DNA of 64,000 bases from Setaria digitata (taxonomy: Eukaryota; Nematoda; Chromadorea; Rhabditida; Setariidae). Made by a program: the position numbers and the translations under genes. The DNA lies in the NCBI GenBank assembly GCA_003640385.1, contig RCAB01000132.1:78397-142396 (forward strand), given 5' to 3'. Below the pieces are notes generated by a model. The model worked only from the letters and a program-made list of their open reading frames with translations. It had not been told where the DNA came from and did no database searches. The first letter of the stretch is position 1, and every line of letters begins with the position of its first letter. Positions 11,201 to 23,884 of the stretch are shown here, one piece after another.

Positions 11201-14200
11201 ACTAAAATAAAACAAATGAACAGTATTAAATAGGTTGGATGAATCATATGTTTATTAACGCTTCATATGCGTATGCCCAGACGTACGTGAAACATGGTTT
11301 TTTTTCAAAAGAATTTTGCCATCTTTCAAAAATGTGGTTTATTGTTGGCAGGGAAGAATCGGTTGATTTGAGTTAAACAAGTGGGTTCATCCGCGCAAGT
11401 CGTAAAATTATCCAGTACTCTCAGGTTCTCTGACTATCTTCAGAAGATGAGGATCCGTTTAGTTTGTTGACTAATATCTGGAAGACTTATTAATCATTAG
11501 TAAATTATAATTTTCAGACTTTAGCTAAAGTAAGAGAGTGCAATATGTGGCAGAGACGGGCATTTAGCTTGCTAGTCACATGTGTATCGTTCATGTAGAA
11601 ATATTTGAAAATTAATTTGAGGGGTGAAAATGAAGGGATAATGTGTTTTACGTGTGTCGTACTACATATGATGGGATTGCGCTGTTTTGAGATAATTGCA
11701 AAGGCCAAAAATGTAGCGCATTTTTTAAAGTTTCCAAATGTTTTTTTACCTTTAAACTTCAAAATTATCAGATCCTGTTGTTGAGAATTTGGAAGGCCAT
11801 CCGCAGAAGATGGAGATTCTTAATTATCTCCCAATCATTGCTGTTATAACTTAACTTATCCATCAAAATAGTATGATTCTTCAGAATGATTCTTATATTT
11901 TTCTAGGAGCTCAGTACGAAGCAAAAGTTCAGGCTCCGGTAGGACAGGTAAACTATTCATCTATCACACTGGTTACCGCATCGTTTTTTAATAATTCCTA
12001 TTCACTGTTGCACTTCATAAATTTAGGCTAGTATAGCTTGATTTCAGCAACTCTTCTAATGAGAGTAAATTTTTACTGAGAATTTATTCTTCTTAAAATT
12101 TAGACTGAAGTCAGTTCGTTATGTTTTGTTTCTGATTAAAGTTAATTTGCTATATATTGTTTTATTTCATGTTATTTTAGCCACTGTGCAAAAGTAAGCG
12201 AAATGTTGTGGCATTTTCCAACTATATTCCAATTCCAACAGCGACCGTAGCTTCTTCACCTGAAGCTCTATCTGTAACTCTGTTACCGTCTCCAGCTGTA
12301 GCTATTTCAGCTTCCCCTACACTATCCTCACTTCTTGCTTCTTCTCGAGCAGTGAAACTGGAAAGTTTTCGTTTTATTTCTACTTCTTACCCTCGGAAAG
12401 TAGTTCCAGACTTGGACATTAACGCCTCGGTAAGTTGTCATTTTTTGTCTAAGCTCGATGTCCTACTCATTTTCAGCTTTTAGTTTTCTCTATTTAGATT
12501 TATTTTTTGTATCCCATTTCGAATTAAGACCACTCTGCCTTCTTCTATTAGTCTGCTTGTTTTGCGTCATCAAATTTCCAAACGTTGGATTTAAAAAGTA
12601 ACCATATTTGTAACACGCTTCGTTTCTGGTACTGTATGTGCCGGTATTTCCTTGTTTCAGGAAATTTTAAATGTCGATCCTGCCTCTTGTATCACAGTGT
12701 TTGATGTGAAAAATGCTGGACAAAGGGAAACTGCTCCTACTTCTGCTGGACTGGAAAAATCAACTAACAGAACGATAGAAGCTGCTCCGAATGACTTGAA
12801 GTATAAGGATATACCACTTACTAATATGAGAGAAACAATTGCTAAACGTTTACTCTTCAGTAAACAAACTATACCGCATTATTATCTAACATCGGAAATC
12901 GAAATGGACGAATTATTAAAGTAACTGACATTCTATATATTTTCTTTTTTTAACTTCATTTCTTGAAAACATTGAATTTGAAATATGAAATTGAATGCTA
13001 ACTAAAATATGAACGTCTTTGACTTAATTAATTTTGCATGGTTTTAACATTATTCCGATAATAACTTTTCAACTAAAATCCTTACAGATTAAAAATCGTC
13101 TGCTGGATTTCCCTTACCTGACTCTTTTGATCTAGCCCTCATTCCTATTTATCTCGAACTAGTCACAGTTTGAAATTTCATTAACGAATGAAATATTAAA
13201 TCTCGCGACTTTTTTCCACGTTTTATTTGCTCTTTTTGTGCTAAGCTAACTCTAGTTAATTTATTTGTGTGTTATAATTACTAATAATCATTAGCTCATT
13301 GTGTGAACATGAAACTAGTCGAATTTTGTGAATAATAATTCATCACACTATCATCTTTATGTAATTTATTATTGATAGAAATTTTGATGTCATTTTAGAG
13401 CGAGAACAAAGTTGAACGCAGATTTGAAGGATAAAGGAATCAAAGTATCCATAAATGACTTCGTTATTAAAGCATGCGCATTAGCCTGTTTAGATGTTCC
13501 CGAAGTCAATAGTTTTTTCATGGAGAAAGAAAAAGTTATTCGTCAGAATTTAAATGTCGATGTTTCTGTTGCTGTAAAAACGGGAACGGGCCTTATTACA
13601 CCCATTGTTTATAGTGCTGATGTTAAGGTTTGTCTTTATTCTAAGGTTTGCATCAAGGATAAATTGCTGGATAGTTTTTCGTCGTTTTCGTATGATCAGA
13701 AAGCACTTTTAGTTTTAGTTTAGAGCGAACTTACAAGAAATTCAAAAAATATCTCAGTTTTATGGTCAAGTAATTTGCTTAAAATTTTAGGGTTTAGTTG
13801 AAATCAGTAATGAAATCAAACAGCTAGCAGATAAGGCACAAAAAAATAAACTGAAACCAAATGAATATATGGTATGTTTTTTGCTTGACATATGATTTTT
13901 TGTAAATCATTTTCCACAAATGTCTCACTTTTTGCTGAATTTTTTTGATGTCGAATCTTTCAGTCGACGTGAATCCATGTTTCTGTAATAAATAGTGGTG
14001 GTATTCGCATTTTCTGAAACTGATTGCAATTAATATAATTTTACACTCAGGGTGGTACATTTACTGTATCAAATTTGGGTATGTTCGGTAGCATACATCA
14101 TTTCACAGCAATAATTAATCCACCGCAATCTTGCATTTTGGCGGTTGGGGGATCAGAGCGCAAAGTCGTACCTGATGGTGAAAATGGGTAAGGTTTCTTT

Positions 14201-14700
14201 TTTTGCAAAAGGTTTGTTCAGCCTTCATATTCGTACTATTCTGTTCAGTTTTCGATAAGTTTGGCGAAAACTGCCCTATAAAGTAGGCTTCGATACTTGT
14301 AGAACTACACAGCTTCTAACTGTTCCGGAATAGATTTTAACTTTTATATCTTCAAGCCATTGTTTTTAGCTTTTTTGATTTTGAGGATCAGTGATTTTTA
14401 ATCGATTCCTTGTGAGTCAGATGTGTTGCAATAGAAATTAACAGAGTTGAATATATCTTTACTTGTTGATTTCTAGCAAATTTTCCATTTTTTATTTATA
14501 TGATAATTCATTCCTTTGAATAATTAAATTTATTCCTAATCTCACCTAATTTTAGATTCAGAATCGTAACAACAATGTTTGTGACGATGTCATGTGATCA
14601 TCGTGTTGTTGATGGAGCTGTTGGTGCAATATGGTTGAAGCATTTTAAAGAATATATGGAAAAACCAGAAACTATGCTTCCGGAATTAAAAAATCTTTAA
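8252..14700 (+). CDS. dlat-1: Dihydrolipoamide acetyltransferase, E2 of pyruvate dehydrogenase, mitochondrial
   Basis: Transfers acetyl groups from E1-bound lipoate to CoA and forms the structural core of the mitochondrial pyruvate dehydrogenase complex. Ten exons: 8252-8351, 8595-8818, 9051-9114, 11907-11947, 12181-12429, 12661-12920, 13399-13627, 13791-13871, 14051-14187, 14556-14700; all phases agree, giving 509 aa, close to the C. elegans protein. Residues 1-33 are Arg/Ser/Gln-rich, fitting a transit peptide. The single lipoyl domain (about 43-130) starts [11 protein letters not shown] and carries ETDKS with the lipoyl Lys near 79. An Ala/Ser/Pro linker follows. The subunit-binding domain (about 183-222) is only faintly recognisable. 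The catalytic domain begins [15 protein letters not shown] and ends with [13 protein letters not shown], placing catalytic His near 477 and Asp near 481. Intron 3 is 2.8 kb and contains one assembly duplication. Confidence 0.95.
9200..9232. repeat. Three copies of GTCAGGTAAT
   Basis: Three copies of GTCAGGTAAT follow one another in intron 3 of the E2 gene, separated by 0 and 3 nt. Each copy contains a donor-like AGGTAAT, so these may act as decoy 5' splice sites, but nothing in the frame requires it. Confidence 0.7.
11007..11119. repeat. 54-bp direct duplication around a single N (probable assembly artefact)
   Basis: 11007-11060 and 11066-11119 are identical (54 bp); N lies at 11061. It sits in intron 3 of the E2 gene and does not affect the protein. 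Best read as unmerged overlapping contig ends. Confidence 0.85.
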
Positions 14701-14842
14701 ATTTTTAGAGTTAAATTTGGATGATGGATTTTTCAGAGTCTGATTTAAATAATTGGCAAAAACAAAGTTGTATTCTTATTACAGAGTTATAGCGTCAGCT
14801 TATTAGTTTCTTTTCGCTAACAGTTTTTTTTTTCTTTTTTAA

Positions 14843-14848
14843 AATAAA
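14843..14848 (+). terminator. Polyadenylation signal AATAAA of the E2 gene
   Basis: First canonical AATAAA after the stop at 14700, about 145 nt downstream and after a T-rich stretch. A plausible 3' UTR length for a nematode gene; cleavage site not determined. Confidence 0.55.
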
Positions 14849-17444
14849 TTAGTTGATTCCATAAAGTCAGATTTCAAAGTAAATGAACATTTAAATTTTG
14901 ATTCAGTTTTGGCAGTGATACATTAGATTTGTTTCTTTTTTTTCTCCATTACATCAAAATTTGCTAAAATATCTTATTCTTGCTGTTGGACAAATGTCAC
15001 GCCGTTTATCAAGAACTGGACAAAGTCCCGAAGAATGTTTACCTAAGTGATCGGAAGCATCCATTACGGGCGTTAGCTTAGTATTCATTAATAAGTTGTT
15101 TTGTTGGTTTAATTTTTTGCAACTCTATCGTCTTGATGCTTTTCGCTAGCAGGAATTTAGTAAAATGAATAAAACGAAATGATAGAAGTGGTCGGGGTGC
15201 TAATTTTTTAGTCAAAGCTTAAAATAAACGAATTAAAACTGATTTGCGTTCTCACTTGGATAATCATCATTTCGTAATGTAAATATGAATAGAATAGATT
15301 TCTCTTCTCAACGTCCAACTGTTTTCGAATTTATAGCTTATTAAAAGTGCCATCGTTTTGTCTTAGCGCTGCTAACAATGTCAAGAAATGGACGAGGATA
15401 CTGAGAGTCTAAATGTGCGAAAACTTATGAGAGCATTACTTCTGGCTTAAGATGTCTGTCTATAGAGTGATTTATTTCGTTTAACTTCCATAATCCAAAA
15501 TTTACGTCGCTCTTCTAAGAGAGCATGAAATTATCGGTGTGGTGATGTAAGACTAGGATGATTCTTAGGCTATTTTGACGATGCATGATTTAAAAAGCAG
15601 TTTTGGATCATATTCTTCCGTTGTATCGATATTTATTCTCCGGCCACAGTTGTTTGTGATTGAAATGCACTTGGCCGATTCGTAACCTTCTGTTTCTGTT
15701 ACGGACAATTGCATTCAAATCAACTATCTTTTAATTCTGATAAATGGTGATAATGTTACAGCAGTCTTGATCACTATTTACTAAGCGTTTATCAATCTCT
15801 GGTTCCCGTGATTACTTCCTTTTATGAAATTAATCACTTATTCCTTCATCTTTTTCAGTCTTCTCACAAAAATCCGGTTAATTGCTTTAGCTAGTATGGA
15901 TTACCATTAGCTCTGACCCGATCGGGACCTTGGATGTCTTTAATTGAACTTGGCACATAATGGCATAAATTCCTGTTATTTAGAAAGATTTAGCAACCGG
16001 ATATACTATGAAATATCAGTAAACATACGAAATAATCTTCCTAACTGTATTCTTTCCAAACATGGAGTATCACTGTTATATATTTTTAAATCAGCACCAT
16101 TTTCTTCCGCTCATTGTTCATCCTGATTCCATATTTTTCACCGTATTGCTACAATTGGATTTTTCCTCATTCTGCAATAATGGGACCTTTTGCAAGAATT
16201 GAAATTGAAACTGCTTCTCGCATTGTTCTCAATTCACCTCAATTTTTTTTTTTTTTTTTTTTTTTTTCGAAAGAGAGAGAATTTTTGCTGCCAGCTCATA
16301 CCGTTCAGAGAAGAGCTGTTCATTGAAATAAACTAGACCTAGTTCTCTTACTTTCGCAAGAGCCTTTATGACCTTTTCTTATGTTGGGTAAATCACTTTT
16401 TACCATATTTCCTGACATAACTTTCTAGGTCGTGACACCAAAAAATTTCTTCGCAGAAATCGGTAGAATCGATGAATAAGTCTTTTATAAAGATGGTTAA
16501 AAAAAACGATAAAAAACAAATCTAATCGTGTAAGGGTTTGGTTTTTGTCTCTTAATTATTGACAGATCTTGTTTAGTAGCCTCTGCTACTGTTGATCAAT
16601 GATTATAATCAGTTCGATCCTCTAAGTATTGATCCTTTACAAGAAGTCTTTACGTAAATCTTTCATATAATTCATTTCATTTCTAATATGTTTATTTATT
16701 TCATTTCTTTCAGCTACTTAATTGTTGCTTCTTTGCGTAAGGCAACAAAACCTTCTCTAGTTCCCAGCAATGATCTACAGATCCAGTTCAGCAATCTATG
16801 AATGCAGATGAATTTATCCACCTGGAAAATCTTTCCTTTTATTACGGATAAGCAACTGTTGAAGCTTTGCAAAAAAAAAAAAACAATGTTATTTCGAAAA
16901 TTCCATATTAATCGGTGGAGATGAAAGAGGTAAAAGACTTTTTTGATTCTTTCAAAAAGCTAATTTAGCTCAATTTTTCCTCTGGTTACAAGGAGCTCTC
17001 ATAATAACTTTTCATTGGTCTCCATACTTGCTTCATTTTTTTTTGGATTGGTTTTTGATTTTTGTCAAGATTTTGACAAATAGCTATGTTACCAATCTGT
17101 CTTGTCATTTCATTCTTGTTTGGCACATTTTCAATTCTAACTTCCTTTACTTTTACTAGGGTCTTAAGAATTTGATGGATGAAACAAACTTGAATTGGTA
17201 TGCCAAACAAATAAATAATACCGAATACTTGTTCTCCAATTCCACTTAAGCGTGGCACACTACCCTTTACGTTGAAACCACACGTAAGCCACGTTACATC
17301 GTATCACTAATAAACATTTTCTGGAGAGAGTTGCAGCAGTGGCCGTTCATATTACGAGTAAAATGAGAATGAACATTCACAGCCGAATAAAATAAATAAA
17401 ATAAAGCTTTCAAGATTAATTTAACTTTTTGAATTAATTAATAG
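14849..17444. other. Intergenic region between convergent genes, no gene supported
   Basis: Lies between the plus-strand E2 gene and the minus-strand NDNF-like gene. A 20-codon plus-strand frame (MDEDTESLNVRKLMRALLLA, near 15390) and a longer minus-strand frame (16986-17258) look protein-like but lack convincing splice sites or family. A long T-tract sits at about 16243-16267. Confidence 0.5.
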
Positions 17445-17450
17445 TTTATT
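17445..17450 (-). terminator. Candidate polyadenylation signal of the NDNF-like gene
   Basis: TTTATT on the plus strand is AATAAA on the minus strand, about 250 nt past the stop codon at 17702-17700. Nearest canonical signal I found; unconfirmed. Confidence 0.35.
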
Positions 17451-17699
17451 TAATTAATTTAAACTTTTGAGGATGGTTGGATGACTTCACCATTCTTTAA
17501 AAGGGCTACTTCGTTTTTTTTTTTTTTCTTAATGTAATATTCACGTTTCAACACAGTGCGTCATAACACGTCATAACTCAGTTTAAATGATTCCTCAAGT
17601 TAACAAATTCGAAATTATAAGAAATTAAGCAAGCCAAGTGAAATGGACAAAAAGATAAGAAATCATATGGAAATGTGGGTGATAAGGTTACAGAGAGAT

Positions 17700-20224
17700 T
17701 CAGAAGTGCTTATTTAATTCCTCAATGAAATGAGCAAAAAACACTGATTGTTTGTTTGTCGAGTCAAAAATAGCCCGTTGAATGTCATATGGATATAAGT
17801 GGTGACCGTGTACTATGCATTTTGATGTGCGAGCCGAATATAGACCCATACTCGATGTTATGCCAACCTAAAATTATTTGTCAAGAATTAAATGAGTGAA
17901 ATAATTCATTTCATTTTCTTCTTTTGCTTCTTCACAGACAAACTTAGAAGGCACTTTGGCGAAGAGGAATTTGAAATGAGCCGTAAATTCATTTCGTTAA
18001 ACAAACAGACAAATATAAGGACAATTTTTTTTTTTCGAAAGAAAAAAGTTGTAAAGCGTTGTTGCGGAATTCCACTTCGTTCAGTAATCTACCAACTGTC
18101 ACTTGATGATCAGATATGTCTCGATTCTGTTCAAGCAGCTCCATATTCACAGTGCGATAATTCCTACTGTCGTTTACATTACTAGTAATATTAACCTCAT
18201 ATTGATATGGTAACAGACTAATTTCAACTTTAGCCAATGTTTTATTAATAAATAGTCGACTATTTCCAAAGTTGACGCACTGCACGTTTCCGTCGTCCAG
18301 TCTATCACGTCTCGTGTAAAGTATCTAAAAATTTGAATGCTTCAATCTTCTGTTAATGGTATAGCTAAAGCAGCACTCTGCATTTAGAATTGACCATTTA
18401 ATTCCTTAAATCCAAAAAATGCCGAAAATTTACACCCAATTCGTAATCTACAGTTATAGCAAGCGCAGTTATTCCGTTTCCATCTGTTAATCGAATTGTT
18501 ATTATGCTCAGATTATTCGGATAATAATGGACGATGAATTTGTGGAGCATTGGTATCGGCTTTACAATTTGCCAGTCAGCGGGTACTCGCTGGAAAAACA
18601 ACAAATTTTTTGTATTTTTAACATGAATAACAACGGACAATTTTTCACACAAAATAGGTGCAAATTTCCCAAATCTTTTAAGTTTAAAATTATTTCAATC
18701 TTTAAAGTGCTAAATAGCCAAGCCATACCGCTTCCTCCCTTGTTACTTCTAATATTGCTCCGAATCTTAGTGTACCTCCTACAGTGTGCTTGAGCTTTGT
18801 AATCTTAGTAATTTCATTAATGCAAGCGGTTGATTTGATGTAGAGGAAATCATTAAAAAACATCTGAAAGTTGTCTTTTAGAATGAACTGACAATGAATT
18901 TAAAAGTGAGAAAATATATGATCGAATTTCAGTTACTCAAAGTACGAATGTTAATTGATCCAGCGTAAATTAAGTTATAGGAGTAAAGCGGAATTATGAA
19001 AGAAAAAATTTCAACTGATGCATACCAGTACACCAAGATTTGAAAATACTAATTTTATTCTATAAAGTTTTGTAAAAGTAGTGCGCGGAAATGTCACGAA
19101 TTCAGGATTGCGATTCCAGCATTTAAATCTAAACTGAAGACACAGCGATAACAAAAAATGACGATAGTGAAATAAAACTGAAATAAAAGCAAATAAGCAA
19201 TAGTCTCTATCATACTAAGGTAAGGACTGTGAATAAATCTTAATATTATTCTTTTATATTGGTTTGAATCAGTATGTGTTGTAAAAAGCTGCAATATTTA
19301 AAATTAGTTACAAAAATTTTCAAAAAATGTAAGACTTTACTTGAGCAACGCCTGGAATAACTGAGAATTGAATTATTTCGTTTTCAAATTCATCCCGAAA
19401 TGAGAACACAATTCTGGAATATAGTGGGCATTCTATGAAGTACACTGTGAACTGAACAAAGATAATTTAAGTTTTAGTCTTAACACTTCTTGTGATACTT
19501 TATATAAAAAAATTGATAAAGTACTTTGTTCACTGAACACGATATTTTTGCCTTTCATTTAGATACTTACATGCATAAATAATTGTTGAACGGGGAATAC
19601 AAGTAATAATAGTGTGCCATATTAATTGATATTGATTCATTAAAATTTAACCGATGAAACGATTTAATTTTCTGCAAAAAAAGTAATCAGTAATTAGCCT
19701 TTAGCAAATGTCTTCTGACACCCAAAGAATGCAAACAAATCTGCTTTCATATCTGGATCTTAATTCTCACCCTATTCCATTTAAATTCACGAAGAAATAT
19801 AAACTTTTCCTTCTCCGAATAATTTGAAACCATTTCCATCGCAGGTATTTCATTAAGATTGAGAGGGAATTTTCCTATATATCCTATCTTCTTACTAAGG
19901 AAGCGATTTACCTTCCTGTAAAAGAGTAATTAGTAATTAGAGCTGGTAAATATTACAAAAGGGACTTATTACTTTTTATAACATTAGCATCAATCTAAGA
20001 TGATAACTACATAACAACGGTGGTATAAAGCATAGCTGAATCAAGTGAATTATTGATGCCTGATTGTTTCATTAACAAAAAGAATAATTCAGTTATACTC
20101 GAAACTCAACTCCCATCTTACAACCAAGTCTTTACCTGATTGCAGACATATCAACGAGACTTGGTAGATTTCCCAAATTTTCCATCCTGATATCTGTTAG
20201 AAGTACGTAACACAAACAAAGCAT
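17700..20224 (-). CDS. Secreted NDNF-like (fibronectin-III-like) protein
   Basis: Eight minus-strand exons, all with AG/GT boundaries and matching phases: 20224-20136, 19915-19771, 19451-19341, 19133-19032, 18863-18729, 18589-18434, 18324-18178, 17867-17700; 350 aa. The start MLCLCYVLLTDI is a short signal-peptide-like segment. Family evidence is pattern similarity recalled by eye: a KFIFLREF...FTVYFIECPLY segment like the early NDNF domain (hydrophobic strands then a Cys-Pro turn), a PRTTFTKLYRIKLVF strand pair, and a C-terminal fibronectin-III edge LLPYQYEVNITSN...GLYSARTSKC like the NDNF end. NDNF proteins are extracellular and modulate signalling in animals. Two NxS/T glycosylation sites at least are present. 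It is shorter than the vertebrate protein, with about 40 extra residues at the C-terminus. The coding assembly is secure; the family name is tentative. Confidence 0.72.
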
Positions 20225-20237
20225 TGCTACTGCAAAC
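20225..20237 (-). promoter_or_regulatory. Probable spliced-leader acceptor and 13-nt leader of the NDNF-like gene
   Basis: On the minus strand, ATACTTTCCAG is followed by 13 nt and then ATG. This is the same spacing as at the E2 gene. Alternative upstream exons at 20.66 kb and 20.77-20.95 kb can be phased in but give an N-terminus without a better Met, so trans-splicing directly here is preferred. Confidence 0.45.
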
Positions 20238-21984
20238 CTGGAAAGTATTCCTTATTAGTAGACAAAGAATTCCAGAATTTGAATTCTTTTCAGCTCTAAT
20301 AATATGGAAATATCAGCACTGATATTCTGAAAGTTTCAAATACTATTAATGTTACAAAAATCGCTAATGCATAAGAAGCTTCTGCATCAGAAAGTGCTCA
20401 TTTTATGATAACGATTGCAGTGGGTAAATCAGTAAAGCAGAGCGATATTCTGAAGTAAATTCGAAATCGCTTTAATTAACTGTTTTGTCTTGAATTTTTC
20501 ATTGCTTGACAAAATCTTTGCATTGAAAGGGGAAATTCAGCGGCAGAATCTTTTTTTTTGCTGCCAGCTGTAGGAATTATTATTTTTTCTGTAGAACTCC
20601 CATTGATGTAACTACAATACTTAAATAATCGGTGTCTTGACGTGGCCACATGAACTGAAAGTGGAATAGAAGGTTATAGGTCACGAACACACCCATTCTT
20701 CTTTAAAAAGAATAAACTTCGGAACCGACACAGAAACTAACCACGCCATATCTAATTGTTCTGCGTACTGTTATATTCGACACAGTTCTTCAACTCATTT
20801 AATTTCGTAAAAACCATCGGATTATGCAAATTAAACTGTTTCATCCAACTGTTACAGACAACAAAGAACTCTGATTTGTTTGGAAAAGTTAAATTACGCG
20901 GGCTAAATACTTTGATATTAAGTTCTTTGCAAATAATTAATGAAGTTCTTGTCAAATGTCAATTTGCTTTGATTTTCTTTCAAACATTTCTTCAGTTTTG
21001 TATTATCTAATTAAATCAGCATAAATGTGTGCTTTATTCTTCCACTCCAATTTCAGCCTAATTAAAGTTTAACCTTTAAAAAAATTTTTTTTTGGTAATT
21101 TTAGAGTTTTAAGAGCATAACTGTAAGATTTTATTATTTTATATTTTCATTTAGATTGATTGTGTTTTCAATTTTTTGCGCATTAATTTATTATTCAGTG
21201 AAATGACATTTTTCGTTTCTTAGCTTATAAAAGTGTTTTTGACCATTTGTATGATTTTGCCAGTAGACTGTTGCAATTATATTAATTGCTTTACTTTCCT
21301 ATATGAGTTGATTGATTTTTCCTATTTTTATTCTTCTTTTATTAGGTGATGGAAATTGACAACTTTGAGGAATTTGTCAATGATTAGTTTTGTATTTATT
21401 TTTATCTTAAATTTCCTATTCCTAATACAAATATAAATTTACCTATTTTACGTTTTTTTTTTTTTTTTTTTTGTATTTATTCTGCGCATGAAATTTTGTT
21501 TAAAGCCTATCTTTCAAATATTTCTTGCTTTCTGACTAATTCGGATTACTTATATTTCTGTCATTTAATTCCATATTTAATCGGCCATTGCTAATTTTTC
21601 GTTGTCAACTGAATTCATCTTTTAAATGTTTTGTTTATCACAGGTTCCGCAACAGAGAAATGAGCACTGAAACGTTACGGAAGAAAGTGTGGGTGGAATT
21701 TATTTGTTGCTGAATGATGGATGGATGAATTGTAACAATTTGGGTGATGAACAAATTGATTCTATATGAAAGTAATTTTTGATTTATATTACATTTCTTA
21801 CAGTTTTCTGCTTTAGAAAGATTCAGCGCAGATACACTCCTTTGTTTTTATCATATCCAGAAATTGGAAGTCTTTTCTTTACCTTATCAGTAAGAAGCTA
21901 TCTTTTTTCGAGATAGGATTTCTTTCTAAATTTTGATTGCGATACTTTCTTAATTGTGAAATAATGTTTGCATTATTACCCTAC

Positions 21985-22075
21985 ATCCTAAGTTTTGCAA
22001 CTTTTAAAGATGGTGGTAGTGGTATAACTGCTGGCTCTTTTGGTTCGTCTGCTTCATTTTCTGGTACTTCGTGGA
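21985..22075 (-). other. Orphan exon-like segment, acidic/proline-rich
   Basis: After a minus-strand acceptor (TTTCAATCTGATTAG) the frame reads HEVPENEADEPKEPAVIPLP and reaches a GTAGGG donor. The Glu/Asp/Pro/Lys composition is unusual for AT-rich noncoding DNA. The plus-strand shadow is Gly/Ser-rich. No partner exon or family identified. Confidence 0.25.
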
Positions 22076-23790
22076 CTAATCAGATTGAAATACTTTCCTT
22101 TTTTCACCATTCAATCATGATCTTTCAACATTTTTACAAGAAAGAACTTGTTTCCATTTCTAGAAGAGTAACATTCTTTTTAAATTTGAACTTCAATATT
22201 TATTAGTATTGCGTGTCTCGTCTGTTTGGGAAAACTGAAATCGATGAAATAAAAAAAGTATTTTTAACTCATGCTCAATTTTGCAAAAAGATTATATGAA
22301 GAAAATAATTTTCTGAACAATTTATGGATCATCTCATTTATTAAAATTCTTGAGTTAGCATTTAAAAAAGTTTCCAAGGCAATCTCTTACAATCATTTCT
22401 CATACTTTGAAAAATTCTTTTAACAGTGCGGAAAACGCAGTATTAAATTTGCTTTAATCGGTTCTGAAATTGTAGATTTAAGTCTATTTTTCTAATTTTT
22501 TTTTTTTATATTAAAAGGTTTAAAAAATTCAAGATATTTTAGTCGAATTTTGCTACTTGTGCTCATTTTTTTCTTTTCTTTTTATTCCAGTCGAAGCAGC
22601 TAAAAATGGAATTCATAACTGGAAGCCTCAAATTCAATTCCGGGTTGTTTTGAAAATACTGAATATTTTCGAAAAGTTGCAAGCCAGGAAAAATTTTTTT
22701 GATTAAAGGGAGGGAATTTGAAGTATGAAGTATAGTTGATATTTCAAATGACAGGACGCATACTGGAATGGATAGGAAGAACTGAAATTTTGTACAAATC
22801 TAAGTTTTGTTTTCTTCTAAAATCGCTAGTATTTACGGATATTATTTTGTTATTTTGATATTATTTGTTTATTTTGTTCCCAATTTTTTTTTTTAAATCT
22901 TAAACACTGAATATAATTCTTGTCCATAGCAAGATAAGTTAAGGGAAAAATCTCAAGCCAAAAAGTAATAAATGGCCGACAGTCATAGTATTTAATGCCA
23001 TCAGTTTCAGTTTTAGCATTTCCCGAAACATTTCTGTCATCATATTGTTTCTAAATCAAACAAAGACCACTGTGGTCCTCTGATTTCATCCTGGGCGGAA
23101 AATTACCGGCTGCGTGAAATGGAGACTGCTGTATTTTGTTGATGTGTATATTTGTTATCGTTCTGTGGATTTCTTTGCGATCGTACTCTTTGTTTTTGTT
23201 AATTTTCGAAAAAGGAAATTAAAGTGAAGTTTAAAGGGTAGAATTTAGTGTCTTGCTAACATTACATAAAGGTCATTGAAAATATTTGTTCGAAAAATGC
23301 GAAAATTGAAACTGGCTGCATTACATTTTTGCGACTACTACTGCTTTATTATTTCTTACCTTAAGTTCTTTTTGATGACTGAGTTTTCAGCTATTAATTT
23401 AATATAGATCCTTGTTTGGCAAACGTTTATCACTGTGATTTAGGCGTTTAATAATGTGGTCTTATTTATTGAACAAAATTTTACTCGAAACGCGGAAAGC
23501 TGTGCTAGGTGTATATACCTGTAATTGTTGCTGCATTTGGAGGAAGTGAATTATAAATTAAGTGTGCTTGGTCTGCATCTTAAAGACGCATATTTTGAAG
23601 TAAATGTTTTTTTTTGAAAATAATCATATTCGTATGGTGTGTTTTTGTTTGTTGTTGTTATTATTGTCATTGAATTATAAATACCCAAGAATTGAGATAT
23701 TACTTCCTGCTTAGTTATTTTTACGAAATTACTTCAAATTTCTGTTGAAGTGACTGCTTTAATATTAAATTGTTGTTATATTTTTTCCAG

Positions 23791-23884
23791 TAAAAAAGGA
23801 AGTTGTGGGATTTCATATTTGCAAAAAGTTTCTACGAGGTATCATCCCGATGATTATCTTGTATTACTCCCTTGCCTCTTTAAA
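23791..23884 (+). other. Orphan exon-like segment
   Basis: TTTTTTCCAG acceptor, then 31 in-frame codons (KKGSCGISYLQKV, STRYHPDDYLVLLPCLFK) to a GTAAAT donor. A second open segment follows after only 31 nt, too short for a normal intron, and a third protein-like run (MDRSGRIVVITGTDVYSSNE) begins at 24064. May be a decayed gene. Not recognised. Confidence 0.2.

Noticed and set aside
16986..17258. Minus-strand frame with a hydrophobic run just downstream of the NDNF-like gene
   Set aside because: No convincing acceptor and in-frame stops close upstream. It could not be joined to the gene, which has its own stop at 17702.
20752..20961. Extra 5' exon of the NDNF-like gene
   Set aside because: Phase-compatible through a small exon near 20.66 kb, but it has no ATG and a weak acceptor, and it would bury the signal peptide.
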